A stretch of 64,000 nucleotides of DNA, from assembly GCA_024403695.1 (NCBI GenBank), contig JAKSRI010000007.1:26928-90927 (forward strand), given 5' to 3'. Position numbers and translations under genes: made by a program. Under the pieces are notes generated by a model. That model saw nothing but the letters and a program-made list of their open reading frames with translations, was not told the origin of the DNA and ran no database searches. This stretch comes from Saccharofermentans sp. Its GTDB lineage: Bacteria; Bacillota; Clostridia; Saccharofermentanales; Saccharofermentanaceae. Within the stretch, counting starts at the first letter, position 1; each line of letters starts with the position of its first letter. Below, piece by piece: positions 1 to 9,730 of the stretch.

Positions 1-365
1 TCACGACTATAACAGGTGTTGTTAAAGTTCTGTGGAAGATAATAGTTGTTCTAAAGAAGAAAAATATCTGGTGGATGTTTGTTCAGATGAGAATGCTTAT
101 GCCTGTCGGATTCTTCTTAATGCTTTTATCACTTATTCTTGGTAGAAATAGTCTCAGCGCGACTAGAATATGGAACGGACTTATTTCATTTCCTTCTGTT
201 TTTTTCTTCATCATTGGAGTTATAGGTATGGCTGCCATGATTTTATTTGCGGCCAAACTGGATAGTTCTGATTCCAAGGCAAATTGGATAGAACAGGCAA
301 CAAACGGTGTGGCTCAGGCGTCTTTTTTTGTGGGAGTCCTTATTATTATAATTAATGCAACCTAA
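1..365 (+). CDS. Small membrane protein, 5'-truncated by the window edge
   Basis: The reading frame is open from base 3 of the window to the stop at 363-365, so the start lies outside. The visible 120 residues hold a Lys-rich cytoplasmic stretch (KVLWKIIVVLKKKN) and three hydrophobic segments, the last at the very C-terminus. No family is recognised. An internal Met at base 75 has no convincing ribosome binding site and is probably not the start. The gene ends 50 bp before an ABC transporter ATPase on the same strand and may be a membrane component of the same operon, but that is inference from position only. Confidence 0.6.
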   Translation, partial: TTITGVVKVLWKIIVVLKKKNIWWMFVQMRMLMPVGFFLMLLSLILGRNSLSATRIWNGLISFPSVFFFIIGVIGMAAMILFAAKLDSSDSKANWIEQATNGVAQASFFVGVLIIIINAT

Positions 366-415
366 CCTGATAAAAGGTATAATTCATACTAACTGAATAA
401 ATAGAGGAAAAACAA

Positions 416-1099
416 ATGAGTAATATTTCATTGGATATTAATGGCCTTTACAAGGCGTATAAGAAAAATATTATTTTTACTGATGCGAATATGAGTGTTA
501 AGGGTGGCGATTGCATCGCCCTTGTTGGTGAGAATGGCTGTGGTAAATCCACATTAATTAATATTATCGCTAACATAATCAAGCTCGATAAGGGCACAAT
601 CACATTTAAGATTGACGACGAGGAAATTCCAATGAACAAGGCATGGGAATATGTATCCTATGTACCTCAGCACAACAGTCTCATCGATACACTAAGTGCA
701 TACGATAATCTCCTTTTCTGGTATCAGGGTGACCGTAAGAAACTGAACCAGGATATCAAGGAAGGTTTTATTAAGGAACTTGGTATCGATCAGTATATCA
801 ACAAGAGAGTTAACCGCATGTCCGGTGGTATGCAGAAGCGTGTGTCAATCGCATGTGCTCTAGCTAATAATCCTAGAATTCTCCTCCTCGATGAGGCAAA
901 CGCATCACTTGATATTGTCTGCAAACTTCAGATTCAGAAAATGCTTCAGAAGTATGCTGCTATGGGTAATATTGTTATTCACTCTACACACGAAGAGGGT
1001 GACATCGGGGTATGCAACAAGATTTTCTATATCGCAGACCAGAAAATTACAGAAGTTCCTATGACTTCACTGAAGGATATTTTTAAAGACAAGTTATGA
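416..1099 (+). CDS. ABC transporter ATP-binding protein
   Basis: A 227-residue ABC ATPase, the energising subunit for the two permeases encoded next. Visible motifs in order are Walker A GENGCGKST (residues 38-46), Q-loop Gln85, the signature MSGGM (135-139), Walker B ILLLDE (155-160), D-loop SLD and the switch His192. The residue after the Walker B glutamate is Ala-Asn where Pro is usual (DEAN for DEP), a mild deviation that should not abolish activity. A GAGG ribosome binding site lies upstream. The stop codon overlaps the next start as ATGA, implying translational coupling. Substrate is unknown; with two ABC-2 type permeases it is probably an exporter of a lipid, peptide or polysaccharide. 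Confidence 0.93.
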   Translation: MSNISLDINGLYKAYKKNIIFTDANMSVKGGDCIALVGENGCGKSTLINIIANIIKLDKGTITFKIDDEEIPMNKAWEYVSYVPQHNSLIDTLSAYDNLLFWYQGDRKKLNQDIKEGFIKELGIDQYINKRVNRMSGGMQKRVSIACALANNPRILLLDEANASLDIVCKLQIQKMLQKYAAMGNIVIHSTHEEGDIGVCNKIFYIADQKITEVPMTSLKDIFKDKL

Positions 1100-2283
1100 G
1101 TAAGAGTTATAAAAGCCAATTTTATCGCATCATATTCAAGAAGAGCATGCGAGATATCCCAAGAATTCTTGGTGTGATTTTAATTGTTGCCATCCTGTGC
1201 GCGACATTAGTTCTTGGTGTCGTTGCCATCTTCGGTGAAGACGTTGCCAAAATTAACGCAGCATATGTTTTCGAGGATGAGGATGACTGGTTTAGTGTTG
1301 GCCTTAAGTACATGGCCAAGGGTGCTAATGTTAACCTGCGCAAGTATGACAAAGACGATGCCATTGATGCGCTTTATGATAAGGAAGTAGCTGCGGTTCT
1401 CATTATTAATGACGGTGACGAGTCAGACTCCATTAACCCTTCCCTTCCTGTAGATTCTGTGAAGGTTATGTACTATGACAGCGATCAGTTTATTACTTCC
1501 ATGTTCGGCACTATCGTTAATGCCGGCGTGAGTGATTATCTCGTTCTTAACGCCACAAGAAAAGCGATTAAGGTCACTGATCCTGACTATTCCAGACCTG
1601 ACGTTAACGACATGGAAGATGTGCTTATGGATTACCTAATTGGACGCAACCACTGCTATAAAAGGGTTGTTTTCTATGATTCTGGTGACATTCCAATCAA
1701 GCACTATTATCTCGGAAATGGCATGGCACTTATTATATTGCTCAGCGCCTCTGTAGCAATGGGCTTTACAAAAAATGACGAAAAGAACTTTGTAAAAACA
1801 GCCAAGAGAACAGGCATCTCCAAGTTCGACCTGTTCATGGCTAAGTACGCTCCATTTATGGGATTATTTTCCATAATTGCCGTAATAGGAATGGCTGTGT
1901 TCCAGTACATTTCCTGGGATGAATTATACGTAGAAGGATTGTTGGCCACATTCATAGCAACACTAGTTCTCCTCTCACTTGTAATTCTGATTCATGAGAT
2001 TGTTCCAGATAAAACAGTATCCACACTTTGCTGTATCTTCGCATCCATCATTGGAATGTTCCTGTCAGGAAATATTATTCCTCACTCATTCCTTCCTGAT
2101 GTAATTGCTCAGATTAGCGACTTTGTTATCACAAAATATCCAACCAGAATGTATGGTCAGTCCTTCTTTGGACAGATTAATTATGCCACTATGGGCTACG
2201 CAGCTATCGGCCTCGTAATAACATTCGGACTTACATTCCTAGTATCATTTGTAAGAGGTAAGATGAGTTATGAGAACAGTTAA
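1096..2283 (+). CDS. ABC-2 type transporter permease
   Basis: A 395-residue integral membrane protein. It has one N-terminal transmembrane helix (about residues 20-45), a hydrophilic extracytoplasmic domain (about 50-205) and then five to six transmembrane helices to the C-terminus, the architecture of ABC-2/YhgE-like export permeases. The start overlaps the ATPase gene by four bases and the end overlaps the next permease by 14 bases, so the three genes form a coupled unit. No substrate-specific motif is visible. The paired permeases probably form a heterodimer served by the single ATPase; that stoichiometry is inferred from gene order. Confidence 0.85.
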   Translation: MSKSYKSQFYRIIFKKSMRDIPRILGVILIVAILCATLVLGVVAIFGEDVAKINAAYVFEDEDDWFSVGLKYMAKGANVNLRKYDKDDAIDALYDKEVAAVLIINDGDESDSINPSLPVDSVKVMYYDSDQFITSMFGTIVNAGVSDYLVLNATRKAIKVTDPDYSRPDVNDMEDVLMDYLIGRNHCYKRVVFYDSGDIPIKHYYLGNGMALIILLSASVAMGFTKNDEKNFVKTAKRTGISKFDLFMAKYAPFMGLFSIIAVIGMAVFQYISWDELYVEGLLATFIATLVLLSLVILIHEIVPDKTVSTLCCIFASIIGMFLSGNIIPHSFLPDVIAQISDFVITKYPTRMYGQSFFGQINYATMGYAAIGLVITFGLTFLVSFVRGKMSYENS

Positions 2284-3280
2284 TACATGGCTTAGGGTCT
2301 TGTTCAAGAAGACCATATATAACAAAGCATTTATTGGACTGCTTCTGCTCATTCCAATTCTTTGCTACTGCCTTGGTGCCTTCAGCAATCTCTCCAACAA
2401 AGATGCTGATGCCACTATCTACATTTACGCCCGCTCAGAAGATGAGATATCCACTAGAGTAATTGACAGTCTCGAAGGCGAATATGACGGATTCAGCTTC
2501 GTTTACGCAGATTCAGAAAAGCAGATTAAAGATGACGTCAGAACTCATAAAGCATTGTGCGGTTATATCCTCGAGAAAGATCAGGATAAGAGAGTCAGAC
2601 GAGGCGAACAGGAAGGTAATATCATTCTTGTAGAGCGTATTGGTAACCTTCAGACTGATATCGTTAACGAGATTGTGTTTAGTGCTTATTATCGTGAGTA
2701 CACTAGATATTACGCACCTCTGCACGTAGAGATGGCGAATAAGGAAGATTTCAACAAGAACTACGATAAGATTACTGATAACACACTCCTCAACTACACT
2801 ATTGAGAAGGTTTATCCAGAAGATGACAGCAATGATGCGACTGGCCGTTCTGCACGTAATATAGTCGGCGTTATTCTGTGTCTGTTTGCTATGCTTCTCA
2901 TCTCAGACTTTATCCAGGAGAAAGACTCCGGTCTTCTCTTTCCAGTTAAACCATCAAGCAGACTTCTTTTCAGATATATGTATTTTGCAACTCCGATATT
3001 TATGATCGCACCATCTGCATTACTGGGCACCATGATTCAAAGTAACAACCGTGGTTTCCCGGCGGAACTTATCCAGCTGGTTCTGTACTCCATTATGCTT
3101 ATCGTTTTGTGCGTAATTTGCAGCTATCTTATCAAGAAGAGACACGTAATAATTGGAATGATCCCGATTCTTACTATTCTATTTATCGTGCTGTGTCCAG
3201 TGTTTATCGACCTGTCCACATTCCTACCAATAATAAATATCCTCAGATATTTCTGCCCTCCATTCTATTTCATGATATAA
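2270..3280 (+). CDS. ABC-2 type transporter permease, second subunit
   Basis: A 336-residue membrane protein with the same layout as its upstream neighbour: one N-terminal helix, an extracytoplasmic domain of about 170 residues, then a bundle of C-terminal helices starting near residue 195. The start lies inside the previous gene with an AGAGG box about 10 bp upstream, so it relies on coupled translation. The two permeases share topology but little obvious sequence, which fits heterodimeric ABC-2 exporters. The protein ends shortly after its last helix, with no cytoplasmic tail. Confidence 0.82.
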   Translation: MRTVNTWLRVLFKKTIYNKAFIGLLLLIPILCYCLGAFSNLSNKDADATIYIYARSEDEISTRVIDSLEGEYDGFSFVYADSEKQIKDDVRTHKALCGYILEKDQDKRVRRGEQEGNIILVERIGNLQTDIVNEIVFSAYYREYTRYYAPLHVEMANKEDFNKNYDKITDNTLLNYTIEKVYPEDDSNDATGRSARNIVGVILCLFAMLLISDFIQEKDSGLLFPVKPSSRLLFRYMYFATPIFMIAPSALLGTMIQSNNRGFPAELIQLVLYSIMLIVLCVICSYLIKKRHVIIGMIPILTILFIVLCPVFIDLSTFLPIINILRYFCPPFYFMI

Positions 3281-3295
3281 AGGAGGCTAGATACT

Positions 3296-5263
3296 ATGCG
3301 TGATTTTCTTCCAATAACACTAGAAGATATGAAAAAGAGAGGTTGGGACCGCCCTGACTTTGTCTTTGTTATCGGAGACGCATATGTAGATCATTCATCT
3401 TTCGGCCCTGCGATTATCAGCCGTGTCCTGGAGAGTCATGGATTTAAAGTGGCTATTATTTCCCAGCCAGACTGGAAGGACGAGAACAGCATTACAACGT
3501 TCGGTGAGCCTCGTCTTGGCTTTCTCGTTTCCGGCGGAAACATGGATTCCATGGTTAATCACTACACTGTTAATAAGAAACGTCGTTCCCAGGACGCTTA
3601 TACTCCTGGTGGTGTAGCTGGCAAGAGACCAGACTACGCCACTATCGTTTACTGCAATCTTATCAAGCGTGTATATAAAAATTCTCCTATCCTTATCGGA
3701 GGAATCGAGGCCAGCCTTAGAAGACTTGCCCACTATGACTACTGGTCAGACAAACTTAGGAGATCCATTCTCATCGACTCCAACGCCGACATTCTTATGT
3801 ATGGCATGGGCGAGCTCGCTATAGTTGCCCTGGCAGAGGCCCTGGACAGTGGTCTTGACGTGAAAGATATTACTTTCGTACCAGGTACCGTTTACAGGAC
3901 AATAACTCTGGATCATGTAGTTAACGGCATTACCCTTCCTGATTACGATGACCTTGTGAAGGATAAGCGAGAATACGCCCGCAGCTTTGGCATTCAGTAT
4001 ATGAATACTGATTTTGCTTCCGCCCGTCCTCTTATCGAGAAGTATGGTGAGAAGTCGTATATTGTTCAGAATCCACCATCACGCCCTTTGACTACACTGG
4101 AGCTCGATGACGTTTACGAACTTCCCTATATGAATGACTATCACCCTAGTTATAAGAAGCTTGGTGGTGTCCCTGCCATATCTGAGATTAAATTCTCCCT
4201 CACAAGTAACAGAGGTTGCTTCGGTGGATGCAGTTTCTGCGCGCTCACTTTCCACCAGGGTCGCGTAGTTCAAGTAAGAAGCCATGAGTCGCTTGTCAAA
4301 GAAGCTACTGCCATGACTAAATTCCCTGACTTTAAGGGATATATCCATGACGTTGGTGGCCCTACAGCTAACTTTAGACGACCTGCCTGCGACAAGCAGA
4401 TGACGAAAGGCGCATGTCCAAACAAGCAGTGCCTCTACCCTACTCCATGCAAAAACATGAAGGTAGACCACAACGACTATATCCAGCTTCTGCGCAAACT
4501 TCGCGCTATTCCTAAGGTGAAGAAAGTATTTATCCGTTCCGGAATCCGCTTTGACTACATGCTGGCGGACAAGAGCGATGCCTTCCTCAAGGAACTGTGC
4601 GAGTACCACATAAGTGGACAGCTTCGTGTGGCACCAGAACATGTCTCGGACCACGTTCTCGATCTCATGGGTAAGCCACGTAATGAGGTTTATCTCGAAT
4701 TCGTTAAACGTTTCAACAACATGAATCGCCGCCTGGGCAAGGAGCAGTATGTGGTGCCATATCTCATCTCTTCACATCCTGGCTCCACTATCACGGACGC
4801 CATCGCCCTGGCCGAAAGCGTAAGGGACATGGGTTACATGCCAGAGCAGGTGCAGGACTTCTACCCTACACCATCGACTATTTCTACATGTATGTACTAT
4901 ACTGGACTTGACCCACGTAATATGTCACATGTATCAGTAACACGTAACCCTCACGATAAGGCGTTACAGCGTGCTCTTATTCAGTATCGCAAGCCAGAAA
5001 ATTATGATCTGGTTAAGGAAGCACTACTCAGAGCACACAGGCAAGATCTCATCGGATTTGACCGTAACAAGTGTCTTATCCCTCCGCGTAATAGTGCTTC
5101 TGAGAAACCTGCCGGCAAGACAGGATATCAGGGTAAGAATCCTGGTAAAAATCAGAACAAGAATCAAAGCAGAAATAAAAAGGGTATTCCAGCAAAATAT
5201 CAGAGTAAACATAACAGCAAACCAACACAGAAGACATCAGGTCCAAAGCGAGGTAAACGATAA
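3296..5263 (+). CDS. YgiQ family radical SAM protein
   Basis: A 655-residue member of the YgiQ (UPF0313) radical SAM family, whose biochemical function is not established. The N-terminus (VIGDAYVDHSSFGPAII) matches the cobalamin-binding-like domain typical of the family. The radical SAM cluster motif CxxxCxxC is present as Cys308, Cys312 and Cys315, and a second Cys-rich stretch follows (ACPNKQCLYPTPC). The last 60 residues are a low-complexity Lys/Gln/Asn/Gly tail, probably disordered and basic, as often seen in this family. An AAAGGAGG ribosome binding site supports the start. The stop overlaps the next start as TAATG. Confidence 0.93.
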   Translation: MRDFLPITLEDMKKRGWDRPDFVFVIGDAYVDHSSFGPAIISRVLESHGFKVAIISQPDWKDENSITTFGEPRLGFLVSGGNMDSMVNHYTVNKKRRSQDAYTPGGVAGKRPDYATIVYCNLIKRVYKNSPILIGGIEASLRRLAHYDYWSDKLRRSILIDSNADILMYGMGELAIVALAEALDSGLDVKDITFVPGTVYRTITLDHVVNGITLPDYDDLVKDKREYARSFGIQYMNTDFASARPLIEKYGEKSYIVQNPPSRPLTTLELDDVYELPYMNDYHPSYKKLGGVPAISEIKFSLTSNRGCFGGCSFCALTFHQGRVVQVRSHESLVKEATAMTKFPDFKGYIHDVGGPTANFRRPACDKQMTKGACPNKQCLYPTPCKNMKVDHNDYIQLLRKLRAIPKVKKVFIRSGIRFDYMLADKSDAFLKELCEYHISGQLRVAPEHVSDHVLDLMGKPRNEVYLEFVKRFNNMNRRLGKEQYVVPYLISSHPGSTITDAIALAESVRDMGYMPEQVQDFYPTPSTISTCMYYTGLDPRNMSHVSVTRNPHDKALQRALIQYRKPENYDLVKEALLRAHRQDLIGFDRNKCLIPPRNSASEKPAGKTGYQGKNPGKNQNKNQSRNKKGIPAKYQSKHNSKPTQKTSGPKRGKR

Positions 5264-6348
5264 TGGCTAAGAAAACAAAAAGAATGAAGAAACCTCTGAA
5301 AATATTCCTCATCGTATTGGCATCTATTCTCGCTATTGTTCTTGGCTACCTTGCGTATGTGTTTATCTCTTATGACAGAATCGATGATAACGTTGTTCTC
5401 ACTGCTGATGTGGAAGGTGCGCCTTCTAATGAAGAAGTTCAGGTCGGCACTGAATATACTATAGTTACATACAACATCGGATACGGTGCATACACCTCCG
5501 ATTACAGCTTCTTTATGGATGGTGGTAAATCTTCCTGGGCTAAGAGCGAAGAAGACCTCAAGACTAACATTGATAATATCGGAAACGTCCTTAAAGATAT
5601 CGATGCCGACTTTGTAGTGCTTCAGGAAGTTGATACCGACGGCACACGTTCTTATCATTACAACGAATATCAGCACCTTAGAGAAATGCTTGGTTCTGGT
5701 AATTATATTTTCGCACAGAATTTCCACAGTGCCTTCCTTATGTACCCTATTCTAGAGCCACACGGAAAGAATAATTCTGGTATTGTCACAGCTACCGAAT
5801 TCCAGATTGATAATGCTATCAGAAGACAGCTTCCTATCTCTACATCTTTCTCAAAAGTTCTGGACCTGGACCGCTGTTATTCTATTACTAGAATCCCTGT
5901 TAATGATGGCAAAATGCTCTGCATCTATAACATGCACATATCTGCTTATGGCGCTGATGATTCTATCAGAGAAGGACAGATAAATATGCTGTTTGAAGAT
6001 ATGTGCAAAGATTACGAACAGGGTAATTATGTTATCTGCGGCGGTGATTACAATCACAATCTCAGAGAAACAGATAACGGAAATGCGCCTGACTGGGCTC
6101 AACTTTTCCCTAGAGAAAAAATACCTGCAGGATTCAGTCTGGCATTTGAGAAAGCATATTCTCAGGATACCGCTCTGGACACCTGCCGTAATACTGATAT
6201 TCCATATGAAGAAGGAAAAACCTTCACAGTAATGGTAGACGGATTTATTGTGTCCGATAATGTAGCTGTTACAACTTATGAAAATACAGATATTGGATTT
6301 AAATACTCAGACCATAACCCTGTAGTGATGAGTTTTATTCTAGGATAA
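5263..6348 (+). CDS. Membrane-anchored endonuclease/exonuclease/phosphatase family protein
   Basis: A 361-residue protein with a Lys-rich N-terminus, one transmembrane helix (about residues 11-35) and an extracytoplasmic catalytic domain of the DNase I/sphingomyelinase/inositol phosphatase fold. Metal and catalytic motifs are all visible: YNIGYG (70-75), LQEVD (120-124), GGDYNHN (260-266) and the terminal SDHNPV near 349. The enzyme therefore looks active. The family hydrolyses phosphodiesters or phosphomonoesters in nucleic acids, sphingolipids or phosphoinositides; the substrate cannot be read from sequence. Its start overlaps the ygiQ-type gene by one base. Confidence 0.88.
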   Translation: MAKKTKRMKKPLKIFLIVLASILAIVLGYLAYVFISYDRIDDNVVLTADVEGAPSNEEVQVGTEYTIVTYNIGYGAYTSDYSFFMDGGKSSWAKSEEDLKTNIDNIGNVLKDIDADFVVLQEVDTDGTRSYHYNEYQHLREMLGSGNYIFAQNFHSAFLMYPILEPHGKNNSGIVTATEFQIDNAIRRQLPISTSFSKVLDLDRCYSITRIPVNDGKMLCIYNMHISAYGADDSIREGQINMLFEDMCKDYEQGNYVICGGDYNHNLRETDNGNAPDWAQLFPREKIPAGFSLAFEKAYSQDTALDTCRNTDIPYEEGKTFTVMVDGFIVSDNVAVTTYENTDIGFKYSDHNPVVMSFILG

Positions 6349-6360
6349 ACAAGATAATAA

Positions 6361-9042
6361 ATGAGATGTCTTAAGAAAAACACCTGGAAGGAAATAGGAA
6401 TAATTAGTGGCACTATAGTTGCCATTATGCTATTTGTGTACGAAATCAATGGATTATATCCCTTCGGAAACGGTCTTGTATCCAGAGCAGATATGACTCA
6501 GCAGACAATTCCTGCCATGATTTATTACTGGGATGTTCTTCATTTTAAAGCTTCGCCTTTTTTCTGCTGGAATTCAGGAATGGGGCTAAACATCTCGGGT
6601 GCGTTTAACCTCGGTGCTTTTTTCAGTCCGCTTAATCTGTTCTTGTATTTCACCACTAGAAGTAACATTTACCGCTTTACTAACATTCTGGTAATTCTGA
6701 AGATGGTATGCATTGCAATTAGCATGTATGCCTATCTCACCAAATACAGCAAAACTCATTATGGTCGAATTATCGGGAGCCTGTTATATGCATTCTCAGG
6801 TGCCAGCCTGGTACATTATCAGATTATGCTAGTAATGGAAGCTGCCTTCTTTCTCCCATTACTATTAATAGGAGTAGACAGAATAATTCATAAAAAGAAA
6901 CCTCTGTTTTTTATTCTTATATTCGCATACGCCATCATTACTGATTTATATACTGCAGCTATTTCTCTTCTATTTATATTCATCTACTATGGTACTCAGT
7001 ATTACTTCGAACGCCCTTCTAAAGAACGCAAAAAGAACACTCTTCTATTAGGCTTAAGCGTCGCAGAAGGATTTTTACTGAGCGGTTATATTCTTGTACC
7101 TGCATGGATTTCTATAGCCAAATCTCCACGAGGATCATCTAATATAGGTATTATTTCTACTTACAAATGGCTTCTGGAATGTGAGTGGCTTCCTTCTGAA
7201 ATTAATATTATTCGTAGACTCTTGGTAAATATTGCTCTTCCACTGGCATTTATTATCTATTTCTTTATTGCTAACAATAAAACTATCAAAGAACAATTTA
7301 AGCGATATAAATCACAACTAATATTAATCCTCATTATGATTATTTCTATGGTCATTCCTGGCATCGAGATGATGTGGTATGGAGGCTCTAGAGCCAGCTG
7401 GCCAATTAGATTTATTTATGCTTCAGTTTTTGCACTTGTAAATTTCTCAGTACTGTTAATTAACAATAATTATCCTGATAAGGAATCCAGTTCCAAACCT
7501 CCATCCAACACAATTATTATTGCAGTAACAATAATAACCTGTGTAATAATCACCTTGCTAATTCAAACTGTATATCTTAGCGATAGGATATTTAAAATGG
7601 GAAGTTATGCGGACATGATTATTGGACTCAGCCTAGAGTTTATACTAATCATCGTTTACATGATTCTACTTCTAGCAAAAAAGAAAAATGCTATCTGCGT
7701 TCTTCTTATATCCGAGATTACTATCACATCCATGATGGCATTCTACCCAAACAAAGACTTGATAGACGGGTGGAATCCTTCTGTATTCAAAAATGCTGAT
7801 GCAGTTGCAGTAGCTATAAATGACCTAGACACATCTGAATTCCACAGAGTGAAAAATATAGACTACGATGTTATGTCAGCCCATCATCCGCTTCTTATGA
7901 ATACTGAAGGAGTCTCAAACTTCTGGCATGTAATTGATACTCGTTCCATTAAGGAAAATGCACGCCTAGGATACGAGATTAGTTATTCTAGAGAACTTGA
8001 TCACGGTGGAACTTATTTCTCTGATGCCCTTCTTCATAACTACACTTACTTTGGATCCGAGGAACTGCCTTCCGATATTTACAATAAAATTGATACAGTT
8101 GATATCCTTGATGGAATTAATGTTTATGAAGCAAAATATCCTCTTCCACTAGTCGTATCTACTAATAATCCAGACGTTCCAAATACAGCTTTCTTCGAGT
8201 ATCAGAACTACCTGTATTCTGAATTTACCGACAGTTCTGCCCCTCTCTTAGTGGATGTATCTTCACAAGTTAAAGACTCTTCAATTACGCTGAAAATAAC
8301 AGGAACTCAAACTATTTATTTCTATGGCGACAATAATGTCGTAGATAAAATTAACATAATGATTAATGGTGCTGCATATAAAATTAAAATGTATGAGTTC
8401 CCAGATAACTACGACTATATTCCGTTTGCCGAAGCAATTCCTGATTACACTTACGGTATGCCTTCTATGGCCAGTGAGTTCAGTGGAATCATCCCTCTGG
8501 GAACATATACCAACGAGACCATAACCATAAAGTTCGATGGTAATATCTCCGATAATCAGATTCACCTCGCCACACTTAGCGTGGATGACTATGTAGCAGC
8601 TATGAGCGACTCCAACTCTCACTCCACCAAAGTAACTGATCTTAAGCGCGGTCATTCAAGTCTTAATATGACAGTGGAAGGTATCACAGAAGATTATATT
8701 CTCCTTCCTATCGCATATCAGGAAGGCTGGAACGTTACCATCAATGGTGAGAAAGTTACACCTGACAGTTACTGTGGTATGTGCCTCCTTAAGGTTTCTG
8801 GCGATACAGCTGATATAAAGATGAATTTTGTCGCACCTGGAACTTATACAGGCATCGCCATGAGCATACTGGGTGTCATTATTCTCACAGGAATAATGCT
8901 AATAAATGGCAAAAAGCCACTTATAACAACAAGAATGGTTTCCGTATTGTCTATAGTGGCCGATATTGCATTTATGTGCATTTTCTACCCATTACTATTG
9001 GTAATGTTCGTTATCCCTCTCTTCGGACATTTCCTGGTTTAA
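6361..9042 (+). CDS. YfhO family GT-C-like membrane protein
   Basis: An 893-residue polytopic membrane protein of the YfhO family. The N-terminal region carries the family block GNGLVSRADMTQQ (about 37-49) followed by about twelve hydrophobic segments, then a long extracytoplasmic domain (about 470-840) and one or two C-terminal helices. In Listeria and Bacillus, YfhO-type GT-C enzymes move sugars from undecaprenyl phosphate onto lipoteichoic acid outside the cell, working with a CsbB-type glycosyltransferase and a GtcA flippase; a similar role here is inference. Genes of those two partner types occur at 43.4-44.4 kb and 49.8-50.3 kb. The 3' end overlaps the convergent regulator gene by 32 bp. 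Confidence 0.85.
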   Translation: MRCLKKNTWKEIGIISGTIVAIMLFVYEINGLYPFGNGLVSRADMTQQTIPAMIYYWDVLHFKASPFFCWNSGMGLNISGAFNLGAFFSPLNLFLYFTTRSNIYRFTNILVILKMVCIAISMYAYLTKYSKTHYGRIIGSLLYAFSGASLVHYQIMLVMEAAFFLPLLLIGVDRIIHKKKPLFFILIFAYAIITDLYTAAISLLFIFIYYGTQYYFERPSKERKKNTLLLGLSVAEGFLLSGYILVPAWISIAKSPRGSSNIGIISTYKWLLECEWLPSEINIIRRLLVNIALPLAFIIYFFIANNKTIKEQFKRYKSQLILILIMIISMVIPGIEMMWYGGSRASWPIRFIYASVFALVNFSVLLINNNYPDKESSSKPPSNTIIIAVTIITCVIITLLIQTVYLSDRIFKMGSYADMIIGLSLEFILIIVYMILLLAKKKNAICVLLISEITITSMMAFYPNKDLIDGWNPSVFKNADAVAVAINDLDTSEFHRVKNIDYDVMSAHHPLLMNTEGVSNFWHVIDTRSIKENARLGYEISYSRELDHGGTYFSDALLHNYTYFGSEELPSDIYNKIDTVDILDGINVYEAKYPLPLVVSTNNPDVPNTAFFEYQNYLYSEFTDSSAPLLVDVSSQVKDSSITLKITGTQTIYFYGDNNVVDKINIMINGAAYKIKMYEFPDNYDYIPFAEAIPDYTYGMPSMASEFSGIIPLGTYTNETITIKFDGNISDNQIHLATLSVDDYVAAMSDSNSHSTKVTDLKRGHSSLNMTVEGITEDYILLPIAYQEGWNVTINGEKVTPDSYCGMCLLKVSGDTADIKMNFVAPGTYTGIAMSILGVIILTGIMLINGKKPLITTRMVSVLSIVADIAFMCIFYPLLLVMFVIPLFGHFLV

Positions 9043-9625
9043 TTCTGAAGAGTCCATCTCTGTTACAGAATCCATAAATCATCTGTACGCCTCTGCGAAT
9101 CAGTCTGGCTTCAGCATTTCCTTCCGGATACAGCTTAACTATCTGAATTCTATCCGGTGTTACCGCCGCCAGAAAAGATATGTAATGTTCCTTTGTCATA
9201 GGATGATCTACAGTCACGAAGTATTCATCCTCTATATCGTCTATAGTAATGCTGTGAGCACTCATAAACTCCTCGGATGACTCTGCCTCCAGTGGCATAA
9301 GATCAACGCCATGACACGTAATCTGAGCCTCTCCCATGCTGTACATTATGTTACCGCATACTGGGCATACATAGAGTCTGCATCTAAGCATGTTTGCAGA
9401 CACGTTTGTGTTACTGACAGCGTTACCTGAGAGCAACTGCGCCACAGACACGCGAAACACTTTCGAGATTGGTTCCAAAAGTGAGATGTCAGGGTAGCCC
9501 TTGCCCGTCTCCCATTTCGACACCGCCTTGTCACTTACTGCAAGCTTCTCCGCGAGCTGCACCTGCGTTAGCCCCGCCTTCTCACGAAGCTCCTTAATCA
9601 TATTTCCTGTAATATACTGATTCAT
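9011..9625 (-). CDS. XRE-type regulator fused to a desulfoferrodoxin/superoxide reductase-like domain
   Basis: A 204-residue two-part protein. Residues 9-65 are a Cro/cI helix-turn-helix (LTQVQLAEKLAVSDKAVSKWE). Residues 84-110 resemble the desulforedoxin knuckle of desulfoferrodoxins (YVCPVCGN, then TCHG, with Cys87, Cys90 and Cys104; the usual CC pair is reduced to CH). Residues 120-195 resemble a superoxide reductase Fe site: His124, DHPMTKEHY giving His141 and His147 with the usual spacing, and FCNRDGLF giving Cys187. The fourth His ligand of the CNxHG motif is Asp190 here. I infer a metal- or redox-sensing repressor rather than an efficient reductase. An AAGGAG site 6 bp before ATG fixes the start. 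Confidence 0.85.
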   Translation of the reverse strand: MNQYITGNMIKELREKAGLTQVQLAEKLAVSDKAVSKWETGKGYPDISLLEPISKVFRVSVAQLLSGNAVSNTNVSANMLRCRLYVCPVCGNIMYSMGEAQITCHGVDLMPLEAESSEEFMSAHSITIDDIEDEYFVTVDHPMTKEHYISFLAAVTPDRIQIVKLYPEGNAEARLIRRGVQMIYGFCNRDGLFRIKPGNVRREG

Positions 9626-9701
9626 AATTTACTCCTTATCTGCCGGCTATAAGAAGTCTATTCCCTGCGCCAGCAAATGACCACCTACGTAAAGTAGAAT
9701 C

Positions 9702-9730
9702 AAAAAAGGTGACCATATCTGATCACCTTT
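9702..9730 (-). terminator. Rho-independent terminator of the GT-C-like gene
   Basis: On the minus strand AAAGGTGA (9723-9730) pairs with TCACCTTT (9705-9712) across a 10-base loop and runs into six T residues. It starts at the stop codon of the minus-strand gene at 9729 and separates it from the XRE-fusion gene downstream. Confidence 0.8.
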
